A stretch of 64,000 bases of DNA from Pseudomonadota bacterium (GTDB lineage: Bacteria > Desulfobacterota > Desulfobulbia > Desulfobulbales > JAGXFP01): NCBI GenBank assembly GCA_018814305.1, contig JAHJAA010000048.1, forward strand, positions 1 through 64,000, written 5' to 3'. Under the pieces are notes generated by a model, which saw only the letters and a program-made list of their open reading frames with translations, did not search any database and was not told the DNA's origin. How positions within the stretch are numbered: the stretch's first letter is position 1; every line of letters begins with the position of its first letter. Positions 34,477 to 42,864 of the stretch are shown piece by piece. Position numbers and translations under genes: made by a program.

Positions 34477-36678
34477 ATGAGAAAAGGCCTGAAAATGCAA
34501 CGAATTTTACTCATGGTGGTGTTCTCTGCATCCATTGCACTTTTTCTCTCCTGCGGAGGTGGCGGTGGTGGTTCCTCAGAGACCATGATCACCGTCGACA
34601 GCCCCACCAACCTCACCACCATATCGGGCAATGCCACCTACTCCAACGGCTTGCAGATGGGTGACGGCGACACCCTGACAATTGACAACGCCTCCGACGA
34701 CGGCTCCACTGTTATCAATGTCCAAGGTGATTTGACTGCTGCTGGAACGATTGATATTCAGGACTCGGATACCACCGTGCGAATCAATGTCAGTGGCAAT
34801 GCCAACCTGACCGGAACCTTCTCCTTTCCAGCAACCGGATCAAATAATATCCTGGAGATTGTTGTCAACGGAATTATTACTATAGATGACGGTTTCTCCC
34901 CCATTACCAACGGCAGTATTATCATTGTTGACGACGAAACTCTCCTGAAGACGCCGGCGGATTATATTGCCGATGCCCAGGAGGATGACGGGGTCAGTCC
35001 AGTCATTATGCAACCCGTAGAGGAACCGACAACCACCACGTCCTCGTTACTCCCATCAGCAGGTTTAGCTGGCAGTATCGTAGCCGCCGCCAGAAATTGT
35101 GATCCAAATGCCGGGGTTCATTGGATCATGTTCGACTGGACCAAACGTCCACTTGATCCGGTCGCCCAAAGCACAAGTCCCGATCCCATCGTAGTCGCCG
35201 TCTGGACCCAATGTGATCTGGTCGTGGACAGTTTTCGTGTCCAGGCCCCACCGTGGACCCCCCATCCCGACAAAAACGCCGACAACAGTGAACCTGAGGC
35301 TCGGGGAAAAAAGGGCGTCAAGGGAATGACCATGAATCTCAGGACCAACGGCAAGATGATCTTCAAGGGGGGATCAACCTTGTCCTTGATGGGCGGGGGC
35401 GACGGACAAGGCGCCACCCATTCCGGCAACCCGGCTGTGGCAGTCGGCGGCAAAGGTGGTGAAAGCGGAGATCTGAAGATCCGGGCCGGGGGTGGATTCA
35501 CCTTTGACCCGGGTGCAACCCTGACCATCAATCCTGGAGCCGGCGGGGCCGGAGGATCCGCCACCGCAACCGGTACCGATGGTGCGGACGGCTGCAACGG
35601 TGAAGCCGGAGCTGATGCCACAGCCACCGGCGGTGACGGCGGCAAGAACTCAAAAAAATTACGAATCCGAGGAGTCGATCCCACCGGCAAGATCTATATC
35701 GGCACCATGGTTGGTGGCAAGGGTGGGACCGCCACAGCCAACGCCGGCTCAGGTGGCGACGGAGAAAGCCGCAATGACAAAAGCTGTAACGGCGGTAAAG
35801 GTGGTGATGCCGCAGCCGCCGGCGGCAAGGGCGGCGATGTAACTTTTACCTACGGCGGTACCGGCATTGTTACCAACCCGGCAGCTACTCCCGGCGATGG
35901 CGGAGCTGCTGCGACGAATAGCGGATGGGGCGGCGACGGCGGTTCCCGAGAACCCCAACCGGGCGGCAACGGCGGTAATGGTGGCAACGCCACTTCTAAC
36001 AGCGGTGAACCGGGTCAGGCCATGATTAATGGCGGACTGGTGGTCGGCACCGAGGCTCCGGGCGACAGTGAAGTAGCCACGATTTGGGAAGGTGACGGCG
36101 GCGACTGTGGTAAATGTGACGGGATTGGCGGCAACGGCGGGGACTGGATAACCAAGGTTGGCGGTATTACAACAGGCAGCAGCTCATTCGACAAAGGTTC
36201 CAGTGACTGCGACTGCCCGATCGCCACCACAACCACCACGGAAGAAGCCACAACGGCAACTGAAGCAACCACAACCACCACTGCCGCACCAACTACCACA
36301 ACTACGGCAGCAGCGACCACAACCACGGCTTCCACCACGACGACCACGGTGGGTGAAGCGACGGTCTCAGGGGCGTCCACCGGCTATATTCATTATGCCG
36401 GCTGGAGCGAACTCTGTTTTGCGATCACCCTCCAAAACGTGGTTGCCGGCTCCATTCTGAGCCTGCAGATCACCGATTCATTGGGGTTCTACAATAAGGT
36501 CGTCACGGCAATGGTCGGAGAAACGTTAATCGCCACCGCAAATGCCCAAATCAGTTACTACGCCCTCTATAACTGGACCATTCTGTCAATCACCACAGCA
36601 ACCGGGATACCGTACCCTTTCACCGGTACCACCTCGGGGTCCATTAACGTCACTACCGCACCTCAACCCTGTCAGTAG
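34477..36678 (+). CDS. Large glycine-rich lipoprotein with Thr-rich stalk
   Basis: 733 residues from ATG 34477, 6 bases after GGGAGG. Leader with lipobox LFLS-C26 followed by GGGGGG. Residues 27-160 are rich in short beta strands (repeated T/I/N, for example GNATYSNGLQMGDGDTLTID). About 289-565 consists of Gly-rich runs of GGxGG and GxGGxA type, likely polyglycine-II or collagen-like packing. About 582-625 is almost pure Thr with Ala/Pro/Glu, like a stalk. 626-733 is a separate beta-rich domain. Some Cys (CNGEAG, CDPN, CGKC) are spaced along it. Probably a surface or outer-membrane structural protein; no family named. Terminator at 36756-36792. Confidence 0.85.
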   Translation: MRKGLKMQRILLMVVFSASIALFLSCGGGGGGSSETMITVDSPTNLTTISGNATYSNGLQMGDGDTLTIDNASDDGSTVINVQGDLTAAGTIDIQDSDTTVRINVSGNANLTGTFSFPATGSNNILEIVVNGIITIDDGFSPITNGSIIIVDDETLLKTPADYIADAQEDDGVSPVIMQPVEEPTTTTSSLLPSAGLAGSIVAAARNCDPNAGVHWIMFDWTKRPLDPVAQSTSPDPIVVAVWTQCDLVVDSFRVQAPPWTPHPDKNADNSEPEARGKKGVKGMTMNLRTNGKMIFKGGSTLSLMGGGDGQGATHSGNPAVAVGGKGGESGDLKIRAGGGFTFDPGATLTINPGAGGAGGSATATGTDGADGCNGEAGADATATGGDGGKNSKKLRIRGVDPTGKIYIGTMVGGKGGTATANAGSGGDGESRNDKSCNGGKGGDAAAAGGKGGDVTFTYGGTGIVTNPAATPGDGGAAATNSGWGGDGGSREPQPGGNGGNGGNATSNSGEPGQAMINGGLVVGTEAPGDSEVATIWEGDGGDCGKCDGIGGNGGDWITKVGGITTGSSSFDKGSSDCDCPIATTTTTEEATTATEATTTTTAAPTTTTTAAATTTTASTTTTTVGEATVSGASTGYIHYAGWSELCFAITLQNVVAGSILSLQITDSLGFYNKVVTAMVGETLIATANAQISYYALYNWTILSITTATGIPYPFTGTTSGSINVTTAPQPCQ

Positions 36679-36755
36679 AACGAAAAACCTCCCGGGCCAC
36701 CGGCTTATGGCCGTTGACCCAGGAAAGAGAAACATTGTTCACAACCCAAATCGAC

Positions 36756-36792
36756 AACAGCCCTTCCGACTGAACCGACCGGAAGGGCTGTT
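36756..36792 (+). terminator. Terminator between the convergent lipoprotein and PF03640 genes
   Basis: AACAGCCCTTCCG (36756-36768) pairs with CGGAAGGGCTGTT (36780-36792) over 13 bp with an 11-base loop. A short T-rich tail follows on the plus strand. It ends the gene stopping at 36678. Confidence 0.75.
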
Positions 36793-36813
36793 TGCATTCT
36801 ATTGAAATACCTC

Positions 36814-37233
36814 TTATTGAGGTGGAAACGTATCGGGATTAATTACAAACCAAACATCATTAAGTCCTTGTCCACCAGTGTCTCCAGCCGTTTTGTCCCC
36901 TGCCCGGTAGTAAAGCGGGTATCCCCGAAACGTCGTCTGCTTGGCTCCGTCCGCCCGCGTCATATTAACAAACTCATCGGCAAGAATTCCGGCCGGCGCG
37001 GCAACGATCTCCCGATAGTACGGGGGCCATTTTGCGCTACAGGGTCCGGCACATACGCTCTTCCCCGGAGTATCCTGCATAAACCAATAGATGGTCATCC
37101 CCTCGGCATCGGTCAGATACCGACCAACCCCTTCCTTTTCGTTGATTTTTACAGCATGATGATCCGCCAAGGCAATACCGACAAATAGCAGCAGCGACAC
37201 GATGACGATTACGAGGCGTCCTATATTTCTCAT
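36814..37233 (-). CDS. Small secreted protein of the PF03640/COG4315 repeat family
   Basis: 139 residues with a signal peptide (MRNIGRLVIVIVSLLLFVG, cleavage near ALA-D). Two copies of the family repeat: GRYLTDAEGMTIYWFMQD followed by SVCAGPCSAKWPP, and QTTFRGYPLYYRAGD followed by GLNDVWFVINPD. Function of the family is unknown; some members are lipoproteins, this one has no lipobox. ATG 37233 has GGGAGGAG before it; the frame upstream to 37383 is not coding. Confidence 0.85.
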   Translation of the reverse strand: MRNIGRLVIVIVSLLLFVGIALADHHAVKINEKEGVGRYLTDAEGMTIYWFMQDTPGKSVCAGPCSAKWPPYYREIVAAPAGILADEFVNMTRADGAKQTTFRGYPLYYRAGDKTAGDTGGQGLNDVWFVINPDTFPPQ

Positions 37234-37489
37234 ACTGTCTCCTCCCGGTAAGTTTTTCTGAAAAAAACTCTCTCTGCCGAAAATCGTATCATGAGTAGCC
37301 CTTACCAAGGCAAGGGAAAATCCTCGGGGCCCATGAGAATATTTATATCGCTGGGATGAAGGACTCGTACAATCAAGCCCCACATAATATTCGACTGGCC
37401 TATCTTTCGGGTAGGCGGTAGAATAAAAAAAATTTTGGAATCAGACTCTGAAGCTCCAATCTTATCAACCGTCACCAGGGGTGAAGAAC

Positions 37490-38086
37490 ATGGGTATTGC
37501 CGCTATCGTAACACTGGTCATCATCGTCCTCCTTATTATGTACGGAATCGGGATTTTCAACAGACTGGTCACCTTCCGTAATCGTTACAAAAATGCCTTT
37601 GCCCAGATCGAGGTTCAACTCAAACGGCGGTACGACCTGATCCCCAACCTGGTCGAGACCGCCAAGGCCTACATGGCGCATGAAAAAGAGACTCTGGAAA
37701 ATGTAATCGCCGCCCGCAACGCCGCCTCCAAGGGCCTTGCCGCCGCAGCCTCCGATCCCGGCAACGCCAGTGCCCTGCAAGGCCTGGCCGGAGCAGAGGG
37801 GAATCTGGCAGGGGCCTTAACCCGTTTCAGCATGGTGATGGAGGCCTACCCGGATCTCAAGGCCAACCAGAATATGATGCAGCTCAGCGAGGAACTGACC
37901 AGCACCGAAAACAAGGTCGCCTTTGCCCGCCAGGCCTTTAATGACCAGGTCATGACCTATAACACCTACAAACAGACCTTCCCGCCGGTGATCTTCGCCG
38001 GCGCCTTCGGTCACGGCCAGGATGCCACCTTACTGGAGTTCGAAGACAGCAAGGAGATCCAGGCCGCCCCAAAAGTCTCTTTCTAA
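37490..38086 (+). CDS. LemA family membrane protein
   Basis: 198 residues: one N-terminal membrane helix (about 4-22), then a long helical bundle with the LemA signature NRLVTFRNRYKNAFAQIEVQ, LKRRYDLIPNLVETAKAYM, and NRFxxx-like ARQAFNDQVMTYNTYKQTFPP. ATG 37490 follows GGGGTGAAG; GTG 37481 is the outer option. LemA proteins often pair with M48/HtpX proteases, as here 19 bases downstream. The pair is thought to act in envelope stress, but its biochemical job is not settled. Confidence 0.92.
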   Translation: MGIAAIVTLVIIVLLIMYGIGIFNRLVTFRNRYKNAFAQIEVQLKRRYDLIPNLVETAKAYMAHEKETLENVIAARNAASKGLAAAASDPGNASALQGLAGAEGNLAGALTRFSMVMEAYPDLKANQNMMQLSEELTSTENKVAFARQAFNDQVMTYNTYKQTFPPVIFAGAFGHGQDATLLEFEDSKEIQAAPKVSF

Positions 38087-38105
38087 ATAAACACGGAGAG
38101 CGATT

Positions 38106-40016
38106 ATGGATTTCTTTGCATCCCAGGATCAGGCCCGGCAGAGCACCAGCCGTTTGGTGATCCTTTTTTCCCTGGCCGTATTATCCCTGATTGCCATGAC
38201 CAATATGCTGGTCCTGGCAGTTTTCGGTTTCCTCGGCAACCAGGAGAGCTCCACCCGAAACGCTACCCTCAACCTTGACTGGGAGGTCTTTGGCGCCATC
38301 ACTCTCGGGGTGATCCTCATCGTCGGCCTGGGCAGTCTCTACAAGATTATGCAGCTCTCCGGCGGAGGCGACCGAATCGCCCAGATGCTGGACGGCCAGT
38401 TGATCGTTGACTCATCAGGAGATGCGGACAAGCAGAAGATCCTCAACGTGGTCGAAGAGATGGCCATTGCCTCCGGTTCACCGGTGCCGCCGGTCTACCT
38501 CTTGGACGACGATGCCATCAATGCCTTTGCCGCCGGCTATACCACCAGCGACGCGGTGATCGGCATCACCCGGGGCGCCATCCAAAAACTCTCCCGCGAC
38601 CAGTTACAAGGAGTAATTGCCCACGAGTTCAGCCATATCCTCAACGGCGACATGCGGCTCAATATCCGCCTGATCGGCACCCTCCACGGCATCCTGATCC
38701 TGGGGATGGTCGGATACTATATCCTGCGATCCGGCTCCCGCTCCTCCCGCAGTAACTCGAAGGGCGGGGGCGGCGCCATCCTCTTCCTGGGTATTGGATT
38801 GATGGTTATCGGGTATTCCGGGACTTTTTTCGGCAATCTGATCAAGGCAGCGGTCAGCCGTCAGCGGGAATTTCTGGCCGATGCCTCTGCGGTTCAATAT
38901 ACCCGCAACCCGGACGGGATCGGCGGCGCCCTTAAAAGAATCGGGAACGACACCACCGGTTCAACCCTGACCCATCCCGGAAGTTCCGAAATCAGTCACG
39001 CCCTGTTCTGCCAGGGTTTCACCTCTTTTTTCGGCAGCCTCTTCGCCACCCACCCGCCCCTGGCCGAACGGATCAAAAAAATTCAGCCGGATTGGGACGG
39101 TAAATTCGAGGGGGTAAACACCTCAACTCGACAGCCCCCCCCAATCCCACCGGAAAAAAGCCACAAGGAAAGAATCGACCAAACCACCTCAGTCCTCACC
39201 GGGATACTTGCTGCTACAGCCATGGAAAGTGTCGGCCGTCCCACCCAGCAGCATCTTGGGTATGCCAGAGAGTTGATCGCCGGTTTACCAAAGGTTCTTA
39301 AAAATGCAGTCCATCAGCCCTATGCAGCCCGAGCGGTGATCTACTGCCTGGTGCTTGATACAAATGATCAGATCCGCGACCGACAACTCAGGCATCTGGA
39401 AAAGGCAGCCGACTCCGAAGACTACCAGATGGCCGTTCGCCTGGCCAATGAAGTCAGGCGCCTCCAGCCGGCCAGCCGACTTCCGCTCCTGGATATGGCC
39501 ATGCCCGCCCTGCGCCAACTCTCACAACAACAGTTTGGATTGTTCCGAGAGAACCTCATGGTTTTGATCGAAGCGGATGGCAAACTGAGTCTTTTTGAAT
39601 GGGCCCTGCAGAAAATCGTCATCCATCATCTGGACGGGGCCTTTGGTGGGCACTCCGGCAAAACTCCCCAGAGCACGACCCTCACTAAATCAACCGAGGC
39701 CTGCGCTCTCCTACTGACTCTCCTGGTCAACGCAACAAAACATCGGGGGATGACCACTGACGAAGTGTTCGCAGCGGCCGCCGCGCAATTACCGGATCTT
39801 GAACTCGCACAACCGGAGAAGCAGGAACTGACCCTCATCAAACTCGACCTGGCCATGGACGAACTCTCCGGCCTCATGCCCCAGGAGAAACAGAAGCTCC
39901 TGACCGCCTGCGCCACCGCCGTCCTGGCCGATCAGCAGATCGACCCGGTCGAAGCGGAACTTTTGAGGGCCATTGCCGACACCTTCAACTGCCCGATGCC
40001 ACCGTTGATTGGCTGA
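38106..40016 (+). CDS. M48-family membrane metalloprotease with TerB-like C-terminal domain
   Basis: 636 residues, about twice HtpX. Helices near 18-40 and 58-80, then the zinc site VIAHEFSHILNGD (HExxH), two further helices around 195-245, and the third ligand Glu in RQREFLADASAVQYTRNP. After residue 330 follow a helical region and, at the end, ADQQIDPVEAELLRAIAD-x-FNCPMPPL, which is like the TerB (tellurite resistance) fold; an earlier LIEADGKLSLFEWALQKI half-copy is also seen. Forms an operon with lemA. Likely an envelope quality-control protease; the TerB-like part may sense or regulate. Confidence 0.9.
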   Translation: MDFFASQDQARQSTSRLVILFSLAVLSLIAMTNMLVLAVFGFLGNQESSTRNATLNLDWEVFGAITLGVILIVGLGSLYKIMQLSGGGDRIAQMLDGQLIVDSSGDADKQKILNVVEEMAIASGSPVPPVYLLDDDAINAFAAGYTTSDAVIGITRGAIQKLSRDQLQGVIAHEFSHILNGDMRLNIRLIGTLHGILILGMVGYYILRSGSRSSRSNSKGGGGAILFLGIGLMVIGYSGTFFGNLIKAAVSRQREFLADASAVQYTRNPDGIGGALKRIGNDTTGSTLTHPGSSEISHALFCQGFTSFFGSLFATHPPLAERIKKIQPDWDGKFEGVNTSTRQPPPIPPEKSHKERIDQTTSVLTGILAATAMESVGRPTQQHLGYARELIAGLPKVLKNAVHQPYAARAVIYCLVLDTNDQIRDRQLRHLEKAADSEDYQMAVRLANEVRRLQPASRLPLLDMAMPALRQLSQQQFGLFRENLMVLIEADGKLSLFEWALQKIVIHHLDGAFGGHSGKTPQSTTLTKSTEACALLLTLLVNATKHRGMTTDEVFAAAAAQLPDLELAQPEKQELTLIKLDLAMDELSGLMPQEKQKLLTACATAVLADQQIDPVEAELLRAIADTFNCPMPPLIG

Positions 40017-40156
40017 TAAATTCAGGTAGAACAGAAGGTCGAGGGTGTCTTTGAAATTTCTGGGCATGCATTCTTTCGTGAGCTTTCCCCAGAAACAAGC
40101 CAAACGATACCAGGTGAAGGCCCCCACAAAAAGCAGGAAATGACGTTGTTATTGCC

Positions 40157-40282
40157 TTATCCCTTGATCAGGGCAACATGGTGCCGACAGAATTCATTGA
40201 ACAACTTCCGGCGCTCAGGCAATTTCAATCGAAAATAAAATGGACTCAGCATCAAAATGTGCAGGACTTCAACCCGTGACAT
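40157..40282 (-). CDS. Small protein, 41 residues, with strong ribosome site
   Basis: ATG 40282 has TAGGAGGTG 6 bases upstream, one of the best sites in the window. The peptide is basic with aromatic residues, begins MSRVEVLHILMLSPFYF and ends CRHHVALIKG. No membrane helix is certain and no family is recognised. It lies in the gap between the M48 gene and the repeat-bearing region. Confidence 0.5.
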   Translation of the reverse strand: MSRVEVLHILMLSPFYFRLKLPERRKLFNEFCRHHVALIKG

Positions 40283-40463
40283 AGGCACACCTCCTACCAG
40301 GTAAAACTTACCAAAGGAGTAACGCAATGACCGTGCCCAAAGCAACCAGCTACCTTATTCCCTTTCGTTTCAATACTTTAGTCATATCCACCTTCATCCA
40401 TAGTGGATATTTTTTGCCGGATTCCGTCAAAAAAATAATGCCAAAAGGGCCTGATATGTCATG

Positions 40464-40541
40464 CGAGGGATCACGAGGGATCAGGGGACACCAAGGGATC
40501 AAGGGATCAAGGGATCAGGGACGGATCACATCGGATCAGGG
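40464..40541. repeat. AAGGGATC tandem repeats
   Basis: Three perfect 8-base units AAGGGATC run at 40493-40516, with further GAGGGATCA and CGGATCA variants on both sides. No coding frame is evident. The gap 40283-40672 otherwise contains the palindrome at 40631-40655. Confidence 0.6.
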
Positions 40542-40630
40542 TAGAGCAGGAAGGCAACAGTTTAGTCCCCTTATCCCACTTATCCGCACGAAGCTGCAAT
40601 ATACGACGAATGATGACTACACAACATATG

Positions 40631-40655
40631 GTATGCACTTGAGTCAAGTGCATAC
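40631..40655. repeat. 25-base perfect palindrome
   Basis: GTATGCACTTGA, a single G, then TCAAGTGCATAC: 12-bp arms around one base. It is 18 bases past the stop of the minus-strand lipoprotein gene (40673). There is no T-run, so it is a doubtful terminator; an operator or a recombination site is possible. Confidence 0.55.
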
Positions 40656-40672
40656 CCAGTTAAATCAAAATG

Positions 40673-42280
40673 TCAATCCTCGAGACAACGCACACTGAAG
40701 CCGGTCGCCCGGTTGTAGCCGTTAGAAATGTAGGCGTTGCCGCTTCTGAAGTGCAAGTTGCGAGCGAAGATACCATTGACCGAGCTGCTCCAGTAGTTGC
40801 CGTTGCTGCCTGCGTAGTCGACCGAGCCGTTGAAGTGGCGGTACCCTGCCGACACAAGCTTTAAGGGAGAAGCGAAGGCCCCATTTTGATCATTGGATGA
40901 CCAGGTAACACGTTCCGCCTCCCATTCCATATCGGTGGGCAAGCGGAACCCTGCGGGACATGGGTTGTTGACGCCGGACATCCCCTGCCAGAGGTTATTG
41001 TTCTGGGGAGAACGCCAATCGTATGGATCACTGGGTGCCAGAATAAAACTCCCATGCCCCGGGGTATCCGATGAACTGAGGGTGGTGGTAGTCGGGCTGT
41101 TTCGCTTCTCATGCCCATCCGTGTCCCGGCCCCACAGATAAAGATCGCCATAAGCCTCTGAGTCATCAAAACTGGTGGCGACTCGTGCAGCTCCTAAGTT
41201 TCGATCCAGCCAAACCCGCCCAGTTGGCGAGGTGACGGTGCCGACTGAACCGCCTGTAGTTGCATCGGCCCCTGAACAATCCTGATCAATCCCGTCATTG
41301 GGTATATCAATGGCTCCGGGATAAATAGTACTGTCACCATCATTACAATCGCCTTGGCCATCGGTGTACCCATCGCCGTCAAAATCTATCGCTAAACAGA
41401 TCATATCACCGTTTTGACAATCCTGATCAATCCCATCTCCACAAACCTCCATCGCTCCCGGATGAACTGAATTATTAAAGTCATCACAATCACCTTGATT
41501 TTCATTGAACCCGTCCCGGTCATCATCAATCTCATTCGGATCAGCAGAACAGACTAGATCGGCGCCTGAACAATCCTGATCAATGCCGTCACCACAGGCT
41601 TCCGGGGCTCCAGGATATACGGTGCCGTTGGTATCATCACAGTCTCCTTGATTTTCGCTATATCCGTCCCAATCATCATCGCTCGCATTTGAATCCGCCG
41701 AGCAGACCATATCACTGCCCGAACAGTTCTGATCGATCCCATCACCGCAGATCTCAATGGCCACCGGATTTATTGAACTATCACTATCATTGCAATCCCC
41801 ACGGCTCTCCGCATAACCATCACCATCATTGTCCACATCATTCTGGTTCTGGACGGAGACCATTGTTACGATCCCAATATTATTCTCCCCACTGGTGATC
41901 GTTATACCATTACGCACGCCCTCGTAAAGAACGGTGGCCATATCGGCTTTAAGCCCCCGGACAGTCACCGTCCAGTTATTGGCCACCGGAATTCCCTCGA
42001 CCAAACCGCTCCCGGCATCAACCGGAAAATCCTGCTGGACATTACTCCGGCCGGGCGAGGAAAAGATCACCCGCACTGTCACCACCCCGTCCGGAACCAG
42101 ACTGGGATTACTGGCCGCCCGGGTCGTGATCATCAGCCCGGAGGAGTCCTCCCAGAGCAGACTCAGGGAAGCAGAACCGGTCTCATAGCTCAGATTCCCG
42201 GTGCCCCCCCCACAACCGGCAAAGGAGAGCAAAATCAGGACATTCAAGATGGTGACGATTTTTCGTTTGATCGATTTCAT
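40673..42280 (-). CDS. Lipoprotein with four MopE-type repeats and a FISUMP domain
   Basis: 535 residues. Lipobox FAG-C23. 24-145: a beta-sandwich-like region. 149-340: four 45-50-residue repeats of the putative metal-binding type (DxDxDGY, GDCNDxx, YPGAxExCGDGIDQDCSG), as in copper protein MopE; the Asp pattern suggests calcium. 350-535: a C-terminal FISUMP-type domain (GRVWLDRNLGAA, CPAGFRLPTDMEWEA, GNYWSSS, GFSVRCLED), a C-type-lectin-like fold. Surface binding protein is likely; the ligand is unknown. The gene for a 101-residue secreted protein lies 64 bases upstream on the same strand. No reverse transcriptase is near. Confidence 0.85.
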   Translation of the reverse strand: MKSIKRKIVTILNVLILLSFAGCGGGTGNLSYETGSASLSLLWEDSSGLMITTRAASNPSLVPDGVVTVRVIFSSPGRSNVQQDFPVDAGSGLVEGIPVANNWTVTVRGLKADMATVLYEGVRNGITITSGENNIGIVTMVSVQNQNDVDNDGDGYAESRGDCNDSDSSINPVAIEICGDGIDQNCSGSDMVCSADSNASDDDWDGYSENQGDCDDTNGTVYPGAPEACGDGIDQDCSGADLVCSADPNEIDDDRDGFNENQGDCDDFNNSVHPGAMEVCGDGIDQDCQNGDMICLAIDFDGDGYTDGQGDCNDGDSTIYPGAIDIPNDGIDQDCSGADATTGGSVGTVTSPTGRVWLDRNLGAARVATSFDDSEAYGDLYLWGRDTDGHEKRNSPTTTTLSSSDTPGHGSFILAPSDPYDWRSPQNNNLWQGMSGVNNPCPAGFRLPTDMEWEAERVTWSSNDQNGAFASPLKLVSAGYRHFNGSVDYAGSNGNYWSSSVNGIFARNLHFRSGNAYISNGYNRATGFSVRCLED

Positions 42281-42344
42281 AGGGGAGTTCTCAACTGAGT
42301 ATTAGCTCAAAACGGCACCGATTCCTAAAAGACTCGCTGCTTAC

Positions 42345-42650
42345 TTACCAACTCACCGTGGCACTGCCGGTGGACGGTGCGGCAGGAGAAGACGAGCCTC
42401 CTCCCCCACCCCCACCGGCGGCAGCCGCCCCGATGGCACCCACAGCCAGAAGGCCAAGCCCCCATTTCCACCAACTGGAGCCGGACTCTTCCTTCACTTC
42501 CTTCACCTCTTTAACCGGAGGTGGCCCAGGGGCCAACTCTTCCTGGATCAACTCCTGCTCGATGGCATCCGGGCTGTCATACATCTTGCCCTGGGCAGTT
42601 GTACAAAATAACAGCATGCAAGCGACAAGTAGCGCACAGATTTTTTTCAT
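42345..42650 (-). CDS. Small secreted Gly-rich protein with one membrane helix
   Basis: 101 residues from ATG 42650 (GGTGGAAAG before it). Signal peptide MKKICALLVACMLLFCTTAQ, then an acidic Pro/Val/Glu segment (EELAPGPPPVKEVKEVKE), a helix WWKWGLGLLAVGAIGAAAA, and a Gly7-Ser3 run at 85-95. Ends ATVSW. No family recognised. Probably co-transcribed with the lipoprotein gene after it. Confidence 0.65.
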   Translation of the reverse strand: MKKICALLVACMLLFCTTAQGKMYDSPDAIEQELIQEELAPGPPPVKEVKEVKEESGSSWWKWGLGLLAVGAIGAAAAGGGGGGGSSSPAAPSTGSATVSW

Positions 42651-42667
42651 TCTTTCCACCAAATGAT

Positions 42668-42862
42668 TTATTCCAGGTCCAACAGGAGATGAATCTCCCG
42701 AGCAAGTTCCGGCAAATGTATTCTGGCAATCTGCCAAACTTCTTCTGCGTCAACTCCGAAATAATCGTGGGCAATAATATTTCGGAATCCCTTAATCTTC
42801 AGCCAATCGATACGGCTATTTTCTTCTAAAAACGCTTCGGAATACCAAAAGGCTTTGCCTAT
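42668..42862 (-). pseudogene. HEPN (DUF86) toxin remnant, N-terminus deleted
   Basis: Directly after the MNT stop, an open stretch of 64 codons without a start codon reads like the C-terminal half of a HEPN toxin: it begins IGKAFWYSEAF, contains the RNase motif in WLKIKGFRNIIAHDYFG (RNxxxH), then VDAEEVWQIARIHLPEL and a TAA at 42668. The first 50 or so residues of the family are missing and the frame has only an ATA where it opens. It is thus the remains of the toxin of an MNT-HEPN pair, made harmless by a deletion of roughly 150 bases. Confidence 0.75.
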
Positions 42863-42864
42863 TT

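Larger units (their letters stand above)
40283..40672. other. Gene-free gap with repeats
   Basis: Contains the AAGGGATC tandem repeats and the 25-base palindrome given separately. No coding frame with a ribosome site is seen on either strand. Confidence 0.5.

Noticed and set aside
42577-42774. Minus-strand frame of 65 codons
   Set aside because: It overlaps the HEPN remnant in another frame and matches nothing.
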